The translations under genes and the position numbers were made by a program. Under the pieces are notes generated by a model that searched no databases, was not told the DNA's origin, and saw only the letters and a list, made by a program, of their open reading frames with translations. This document shows, one piece after another, positions 57,187-64,000 of a stretch of 64,000 nucleotides of DNA (within the stretch, counting starts at the first letter, position 1; each line of letters starts with the position of its first letter). The stretch spans positions 146,718,241-146,782,240 of the forward strand of contig CM043945.1 of the NCBI GenBank assembly GCA_014529385.2. Reading direction: 5' to 3'. Source of the DNA: Adiantum capillus-veneris. Taxonomy: Eukaryota > Streptophyta > Polypodiopsida > Polypodiales > Pteridaceae.

Positions 57187-58386
57187 TGTCATGGCATGTA
57201 CATAGTGTGAAATAAAACAATTCACCTCACTTTTGACACTTCTCGATGCATGGAAAGAAAAGCAATAATGTACGTATCATGATATATGCTAAAGCGGCTA
57301 CTGTGGTCTCTATCATGTACATACCTAACCGGGGAGTCGTGGCCCTGGATGTGGTACCTTTGCATGCTTTACCACTTGATAAGATTCTTAATTTGGTTTG
57401 AAAATTTACATATTTCAAGTGTTTCATGGTGGCACACTCATCTGGCCTATAAAGACTGATGCAGGTAAAAACTGCCAAAAATAACAGTTAACAGGTGCCG
57501 TTGCAGAATTGCATAGAAAGTGACCCAAAATGGTATATTGATGAAAAATGATGCTTATCTATGTTTTTTATTCTTATGCGAGAGATCCCACAAATTTAGG
57601 GATTTTCTTGACTCCGTTTGGGATTTTTCGCATAAAAAATGACATGTTTTGGGTCAAAAATGAGATGAAAATGGCCTAGTTTTGGTCCAAAGTGGCAAAA
57701 TGGCCCAAAAATTGACACATCAGCTCATATTTCCATGGGGGAAAAGAGAGAAGGGGGAATTTTACAGGAAAAACTTGCAATTGTTTTCTACTGTGCAATA
57801 GCTTCCATGGTTGCCCGGCCCAATCTATGTGTGCTACAGTCCCGCCTCTTCGCAATCTTGTATCTGAGCTGGTGAGGGAGTGAATTAGGTTTTCTGCTTA
57901 TCGAAATGGTGTTTGGGCTTAGAAGCTTATAAATCTCTACAAAATCAAAAATTGTCGTCGTGTAGGTGGAAGCTCGAGCATTCCTTTCAACTGTTTAATG
58001 TTACGGCTATGTAATTGGGGACGAGACTACATGATACCATGAAAGAGGTTTAGGTTTTCATTGAGAATTGTGCTTGTATGAGAATTGAGGTTTCGTGGCT
58101 GAAACTTTAGTGTTTTTAAATGGTCTTTTTAAGCAAAATTGAATGTGATTTGGTGAACCTCTCATCATAATCTTGACTACGAAAACAAGCAATTTCCAAG
58201 CACGATAGGAAAGAGGGTTTGTGACTTTGTTGTCACACGAACACTCTTAGATTTTCAGTCACCCTTAGACAGAGGATTGGTGATTCTCCACAAATGATTT
58301 TCACAAAGTGTTTGTGACTCTCATATCACAAACTCTCACAGCTAGAGGTTTTACAGCTTCCCAGCTAGACCGCACACATTCCGACA
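57187..58386 (+). repeat. 3' LTR of element H
   Basis: 1200 bp starting TGTCATGG and ending CCGACA. The 3' part (57721-58386) matches the 5' LTR remnant at 28961-29625 with many small differences; the first 530 bp have no visible partner upstream. The start is inferred from the polypurine tract and a TG. Confidence 0.65.
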
Positions 58387-60115
58387 ACATGATTATGCTA
58401 ACAGGTTGAATGCCTCCAAGAAGATAAAGAAAGTCTCCAAGATGCACTAGAACGTGAAAACCAAGATGTAGCAAGCCTCTTTCAAGACCTTCGAAAGAAA
58501 ATTAAAGTAGAGAGTGAGCTTTCAAGAGGGGCCACAAGCTTTAGAGGAAATGATGACAGGAGAATATAGAAAATACACAAAGCTATGCGACTCTTATGAT
58601 GCCATCAAATATATGTTTTCAACCCTCGTGGCCATGTGAAATGTACCTGCTTTTTCCTCAACATCTTAGACTCCTATTTCTATAACAAAGGAGATTAAAG
58701 CATTAAAGGTAGATTTAGCACAAGAACAATATCAAAGGTAGACGATGGAAGCAGAGAAAATAGCGACATTGACACAAAAAGACCCCGAGATCAAGTTATT
58801 GCGAGAGAAAATGGAAAATATAAAGTCGATTTGGCTAGCCATGCAAAAAAGCATGCTCAAGAGATGTAAAGTAAAGATTTGTCAATCAGCGCCATGCAAG
58901 CCAAGGCAATAGTACCGGCCCACCAAACCACACCACGGAGACGATAGGGGTTGAAGGAGTAGACCTTCCCCCCCCCCTTGGACCTACCAAGCACATCTAG
59001 AGGGGGTGGGCTACATGACTTTGAAGAGGAAACTAAACGAGTAGATGCCCAGGGAGGAGCTCTCTAAGTAAATAGAGGATAATCTTGACCACTCACACAT
59101 AGAGTACATGCTTTATGAGCTTAAAGTGCTTGAGTTCGAGTATTCCTTATGATCAAACCAAATGAAGTGGTCAAAAACCAATGATTCCCTTGCCCCTGAT
59201 GAAGCAAGAATCCCTCCTCTCTAAGAAGCTCCTATCCATGCTAGAGCCTGATGCAAAAGGGATTATGAGGATGTACCCATCATTATAGTTGAAGTGCTCT
59301 TGATCTTAGAATGACAACCTGTGTGGAGGAAAAAATGGTTTGAGAAGCGGCCACAAGATGAGACTCTGCAAAAAAACGCACTAGAGAATCTCAGGATTGC
59401 CCCAACCTTTTCTTCAATTCCTCGATGGCAATCCTGGGATAGGTAAGTCATATGGAAGAGTAACATACTCGACTACCCAATGCTATCAAAGCCAATGAAC
59501 AACTACAAGCAAACAGAATCTTATATGGTGCACACAATGCAAGCAGTGATCAATCAAATGCACGATGTGCAAGATTTGACATGCCAAATGTTGACAAATA
59601 TTGCAAAAATTATCCACACATGCATTCAAGTACTTGAAGACATTGATGCTTTAGAACACCCATGGTAGGTGTTCCTAGAAGGCATGCAAGATATAGCATG
59701 GAATCTAGACTGATATGCATGTATGCAAGAATCATATTTATCCCCTCACATTACATACAAACATTCAAAGATGCATCCATGACAGGGTTCTTTGAAATGG
59801 ATTCTACCACTTTTCATCTCCTCACTAAAGATCTGCAAGTGTGGCACATCGCCTACAAGAGTGCAATCCTCAACAACACATTCAAGGAACATAGATACTC
59901 TAGATGCCAAGTTCACATAGATACTCTGGATGCCAAGTTCATACAAATCATAACACTCGAGAAAAGGCAATTCAACTACTGAAGCCCAAAGATGAGGCTT
60001 GCATGAGGACGTGCAATAGCTGTCAGGTAGGATGGGGGGAGTGTTGGCTGAAACACTTAAGGAGCATCCTACTAGCCAACTACATCATTACAAAGCCCAT
60101 CATGTTCATGTAATC
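58387..60115 (+). pseudogene. Decayed coding-like sequence of unknown origin
   Basis: Plus-strand translation gives charged, helix-prone pieces broken by stops: KEIKALKVDLAQEQYQR and KIATLTQKDPEIKLLREKME at about 58690-58830, PSPPPLDLPSTSRGGGLHDF at about 58960-59020, and 59480-59668 NYKQTESYMVHTMQAVINQM. The coiled-coil character resembles the structural proteins of plant retroelements, but I cannot assign a family. It may be the continuation of the repeat into which H inserted. Confidence 0.35.
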
Positions 60116-61365
60116 ATATTATTTTTTCAAAAAAGATTTATATAAAGGAGAATTCATGATTGTTCATGAGCCGCATTTATGCACACTCCAGGTGGTAATC
60201 ATTTTGTTCTCAACCTAAAATCCTTGTAAGTCGGCCCTTGGCCAAATGAGAATCCCTAGTATAAGGTTAAAAATCTTTAGTTTGAACACACCATTGTGAC
60301 ATTATCTAAAGTTTTTAAAGAGTTCGATACATACGACTAAGAATGGAAACTTAGTAGCACCTTGTAATCAATTTTTCTCATTCTCTGGTAATCAAAAGTC
60401 AATTTTTATAAGTGCATTATGTTCCTTGGATTTTGTTCTTTTATTATAAGTATTATCATATTTATTTTTTGTGGTTGGTGATTACCTATTTGTGATCTAA
60501 ATCTGTATTTTTTAGTGCAAAAATGATATTCTTGACATTTTGACCATAGGAGGGTCAAGACTAGGACCATCATGGATTGGGATTTCAGTAAAGTTTTCAG
60601 ATGACTATTAGGCTTTGTAGGATAGTGCTCCTGAGCCTATTACAGCTCCTAATAAAGTTTCGTTGCATTCCGAGATGGTATGGTCGGTGATATGGCATGA
60701 TAACCTAAAGCATTGAGATTGGACACACGTAGATTTTTCAGAGTAGAGAGTGATAGATTTGTGATACCGCCCTCTCGTATGCAACCTACATGGAGACATT
60801 AAAAAAACAACTCTGTCAATTCAACTGAGCAGAGAGAGAACAACTAGTCAAAGTTAACTGAGCAGGGGACAATTTACATAGTGTGATCTAGACCCTACTA
60901 ATAATCATTTATCTGAGGCTACTTTAAACTATTCAATTTACTATTGTAGCTATTCACACGGATCCTTTGAAAAATATATGCAATATTTGAAAATAGTAAA
61001 TTTGATCATGATTATTGACGGCCAATTCTAGCAATGTTGTCTCCCACAAGCTTAAGATAGAAGCTATCTTGTCTTTACGTCATTTGTAGGTTATGAATGT
61101 TGGAAGTTGGAGGCTATTGGTTGCACTAATCAATGGGAAACAATTGCATAGAAAATATGTCCTTCGGACAGTAGCTTGTAAGCATATGAGGGAGCGTGTG
61201 CCATGGGAAATGGCTCTAAAAGGGTGGTAGAGGTTAGAAATTATGTGTAAGGTGATGATGGGTGGAGAAGTGTAGCGGTTTTATATTAAGGTGAGGAGGT
61301 TATGAGGTAATGTCAGAGGTTGAGAAGTGTGGTGTTATAGGTAGCCTACTGCTTGCGGAACTAAA
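60116..61365. other. Non-coding sequence downstream of the CAP gene
   Basis: AT-rich, no supported gene on either strand. The last few hundred bases (about 61000-61365) may include the 3' untranslated region of the minus-strand CAP gene. Confidence 0.4.
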
Positions 61366-62583
61366 TCATTTATGGGGCGATGTTAGGTAGTAGGGCTTGG
61401 TGCCGATGTAGTTGCCGGGAGGGTCATAGTTGCAAGTCATGAAGACACTGCCGTCGTCGCAGGTGGCCTTGGCACAGCCGAGGCGGGCAGTATTGGCCCA
61501 GATGATTTGAGTGTAGTGGCCGCAGTCGCCGCTGGAGCAGGAGTTGTCGCCGTAATTGTAGTTTTCCTTCTCGCGAACCCACGACGCCACGCACTCTGCC
61601 GGCCCATACCCCGCGCCGCTGCCCCAGAAGATGTTCTCGCCGTAGGACCCGCCCGAGTGCTCCAGGCCGCATCCAGCTGCCCGCCTCTGATTGGCCCAGC
61701 TCTCGGCAAATTGCGCCACCTCATCACTCCACACCAGAGGAGGCAGCCCTACCTCAGCTCGCGCAGCGTTGTGTGGCTCTAGCCACTACCCCTCTGACGA
61801 GGACAATGGCCTCGCAGGGCTGTATGCCGGCTTCTCTGGCTCGGGCTCCCCATACGTAGACTCGGGCTTCTCTGGCTGATACTCCTCTTCAGGCTTCTTG
61901 TAGTATGGCTTGGGCTCCTCCTCCTCCTCCTCCTCAGGCTCGGGCTTCTTGTAGTATGGCTTGGGCTCCTCCTCCTCCTCCTCCTCATGCTCGGGTTTTT
62001 TGTAGTATGGCTTCCTATAGTAAGGCGTGTGATCCTCATACACAACTTCAGGCTCGGTGTCGTCGTACACTGGCTCGGGATCAGGCTTGGTGTAGGCCGG
62101 TTTCTCATAAACTGGCAGCTTGTACTTGGTCTTGGGCTTGTAGACAGGCTTCTTAACAGGATAAGATGGCTTGTAAGGCTTCGTGTACACCGGCTTCTTA
62201 ACAGGATAAGATGGCTTGTAAGGCTTCTTGTACAACGGCTTCTCCTTCTCGCCATCATACTTCTTGTAAGGCTTCTTGTAGACTGGCTTCTTCACATCCT
62301 TGACATAAGGCTTCTTGTAGACAGGCTTCTTAGGATCGTCATCATGGTTGTAATAACCAGTATCATCATCCTCATCATCATCATGGTCTTCCGGCTTCCC
62401 ATAGTGGTAGCCCAAATAGTGCTTCTTCTTGTGGAACTTCTTGCCACCATAGCCGTGCACCTTCTTGTATTTGGGCTCTTCGTCTTCATCAGAGTAAGGT
62501 GAGTAGCTGGCCAGAGTGGACTGGGCGAGAGAGAGGGCAAGCAGGGTGGCGAACACTAGGAGGCGCCCCTTGCTGAGAGCCAT
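61366..62583 (-). CDS. Secreted proline/lysine-rich protein fused to a PR-1/CAP domain, interrupted by one TAG
   Basis: Start ATG 62583 gives a signal peptide (MALSKGRLLVFATLLALSLA...). Then come an acidic and Lys/Tyr region, repeats of the type KKPVYKKPY and KPSYPVKKPVY (about residues 80-160), and two copies of KPYYKKPEPEEEEEEE-like blocks (about 190-235), like a cell-wall proline-rich protein. A TAG at 61786-61788 (after PLSSSEG) is followed in the same frame by WLEPHNAARAEVGLPPLVWS and a full CAP domain: GHYTQIIWANTARLGC (CAP1) and MTCNYDPPGNYIGTKPY (CAP2). The six usual PR-1 cysteines plus one extra (AEC) are present. No intron is needed. PR-1/CAP proteins are apoplastic, defence-linked, sterol-binding proteins. 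The TAG makes this a nonsense allele, a recent pseudogene or a readthrough case; a start at the internal Met (61734) would lose the domain's first helix and the signal peptide. Confidence 0.88.
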
Positions 62584-62800
62584 TGTGCAATTAAATGGCT
62601 AGTAAGACTGGGGGCTCTGGCTTGGAGGTGGCCATGAGCCCTGGTCTGTTCTTAAAGGGTCAAGAACGTGCCTCAATAAGGTGCGCCTCTCCTTAGCATT
62701 TCCGGACATACGGTAGCCGTGCACTGTACTAACGTCAACGCATAGTTCCAAGCTTAAATATGACCCAGCAAAATTAACCAAGTTTACATATGCTTTTTCC
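62584..62800 (-). promoter_or_regulatory. Putative promoter of the CAP gene
   Basis: On the minus strand a TATTTAAG stretch lies at about 62751-62760, 170 bp upstream of the ATG, and TTGACGTT with a TGACG core at about 62732-62739. TGACG is the core bound by TGA bZIP factors that control PR-1 genes, and TTGAC is the W-box core. These are short matches and could be chance. Confidence 0.3.
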
Positions 62801-64000
62801 AAGCGGAACTTTTATGACATTGGGCTAATTTTCACTATGTTTACACTATATTTCTCAAAAGCTAGGATGATTTTTCTTGTTCCTCTTGCTCTCAATCGAC
62901 ATTTTTGAATTTTTTATGCATTTACATTAGGCTTTCCATACCATTGAAACTAGAATAGTGGACACAACCCCTCAAAACTAAGGCTTGCACATAACCACAT
63001 GGACCTACAATGTTTGGGACAACACTCCTAATATCATAAGGAATCACATTCTTCCTGGCTGAAGATTTTACCATTAATAAGTTAAACAATCTTGAAAAAA
63101 AAAACAATTCTGCACATCAAAACAAGCGCCCTTTCTTTCCTTGTCCACAATTTTTTGTATTTAACACTAGTTTGGTACCAAAACAGGACACTTAAAGTGT
63201 TCTTTTTTAACAAATTTAAATTAAATGCTACTTGCATTAAACGGTTTATTTAAGAAAACCGTCTTGATATGCTTAAATATGTTAGCTAGAAGGTCTTTTA
63301 AAAATATAACCTTGCATTTTAAAATCTATCATGATTAAGAACTATACTCATCAAGTTGACCCTCATAAGACTGCCCTTGACGCTTTGAAGAAATCGCCTT
63401 TATAAGCTCAAGAAAAAATGAAACGACTTTGTAGAAAATTTTAGGTGACTCTTCCACAATTTTTCTATAGATAATTGAAAATTTCATATGCAAAAAAAAA
63501 GACTTTGGAGTATATATATAAAATAATGGAAAGATCCATGTGTTTAATATGGTCATTTCAAGCATATCATTGTATACAAAGAAGAATATGTTTCTGATGT
63601 ATTTGTGAGTTTTAGAAAGTGATACATTGCTTGCCCTTTTCATTGAGCACTCAAGGTGGCAAGTAGAAGAGCTTTGGGATGCAACAATTATTGGATCATT
63701 TTAAATTTTCAAAATTGCATAAGAGAAAACTTTCATATTTTCATTTTTGAGACATAAGCATTTAAAACCTCAAATAATATCAAACTTTCCATGTAGATCA
63801 ACTAAATGTATCAAAGTACATGTTACATACACAATTGGGGTGCCTAAAACCTTGGTTTCAATGTTATTATGGAGAACTCAAGATTTTCAAGAGTTTTTGC
63901 ACGATAAAGAATTCAAGATAGAGTTCAAGCAACGAGATTTAATTGAGTTAGAGAGCCCAAAAAATACGTAGTTTCTTGGTTTAAACATATAAAGTCATTT
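62801..64000. other. No assignable feature
   Basis: AT-rich sequence with short homopolymer runs. A plus-strand open stretch at 63747-63971 contains PKTLVSMLLWRTQDFQEFLH and could be a fragment of a larger coding sequence, but I recognise nothing in it. Confidence 0.4.

Larger units (their letters stand above)
28961..58386 (+). mobile_element. Element H: old Ty3/gypsy retrotransposon hosting elements E and D
   Basis: LTR-related repeats at 28961-29625 and 57721-58386 bracket gag (29695-30279, 35117-35772, 52457-52950), protease (52951-53601), RT/RNase H (53602-55735) and integrase (55736-57048) on the plus strand. Removing E (30280-35111) and D (35773-52456) restores one gag frame. Many stops and shifts and LTR divergence well above that of C show it is old. 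The gag and a protease with DHGS instead of DTG or DSG are unlike the other elements here. Confidence 0.75.

Noticed and set aside
61987-62502. 171-codon open frame on the plus strand rich in Leu, Val and Arg
   Set aside because: It is the antisense of the Pro/Lys repeat region of the CAP gene; repeats with few T or A at stop positions keep the opposite strand open.
1-64000. tRNA, rRNA and organelle insert genes
   Set aside because: I saw no cloverleaf-type sequence, rRNA block or plastid/mitochondrial gene on reading; the tRNA-like matches are only retrotransposon primer sites.

Overview
The window is nuclear DNA of a land plant with a large, repeat-rich genome. The evidence is several lineages of plant Ty3/gypsy LTR retrotransposons, a CACTA (En/Spm) DNA transposon with intron-containing genes, and one host-type gene that joins a secreted proline/lysine-rich region to a plant PR-1/CAP domain. 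I cannot name the species. The retroelement mix (a dual-RNase H Tat-like element, a chromodomain element, and two gag lineages I do not know from well-studied flowering plants) would fit a fern or gymnosperm, but that is a guess.

Layout. About 1-11.7 kb: element A, a decayed gypsy element on the minus strand (reading from 5' LTR and PBS at 10.7-11.7 kb through gag, protease and RT to integrase, which runs off the left edge). Its RT is split by a solo LTR (1718-3272). About 11.7-27.2 kb: element B, a plus-strand relative of A whose gag and protease are recognisable but which shows no RT or integrase. B's gag is split by element C (13714-22891), a nearly complete and young Tat-like gypsy element on the minus strand. 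About 28.9-58.4 kb: element H, an old plus-strand gypsy element. Its gag carries two insertions: element E (30280-35111), a non-coding LARD-like unit with a tatag target duplication, and element D (35773-52456), a plus-strand chromodomain gypsy. D's 3' LTR in turn holds a complete 7.65 kb CACTA transposon (44592-52241, TSD ggg) with a six-exon TNP2-type transposase gene, a second three-exon gene and a captured fragment of a heavy-metal-associated (HMA) domain gene.

Right end. 58.4-60.1 kb holds decayed coding-like sequence of unknown origin. 61366-62583 (minus strand) holds the only convincing host gene: a signal peptide, a long Pro/Lys/Tyr repeat region with acidic blocks, then a CAP domain, all in one frame but separated by a single TAG codon. 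The remaining sequence to 64 kb shows nothing I can assign.

Most genes here work only for their own mobile element (capsid, protease, RT/RNase H, integrase, transposase) and nearly all are interrupted. The nesting gives a relative history: A, B and H are oldest, then D, E, the solo LTR and C, with the CACTA later than D. C has only about eight LTR substitutions.
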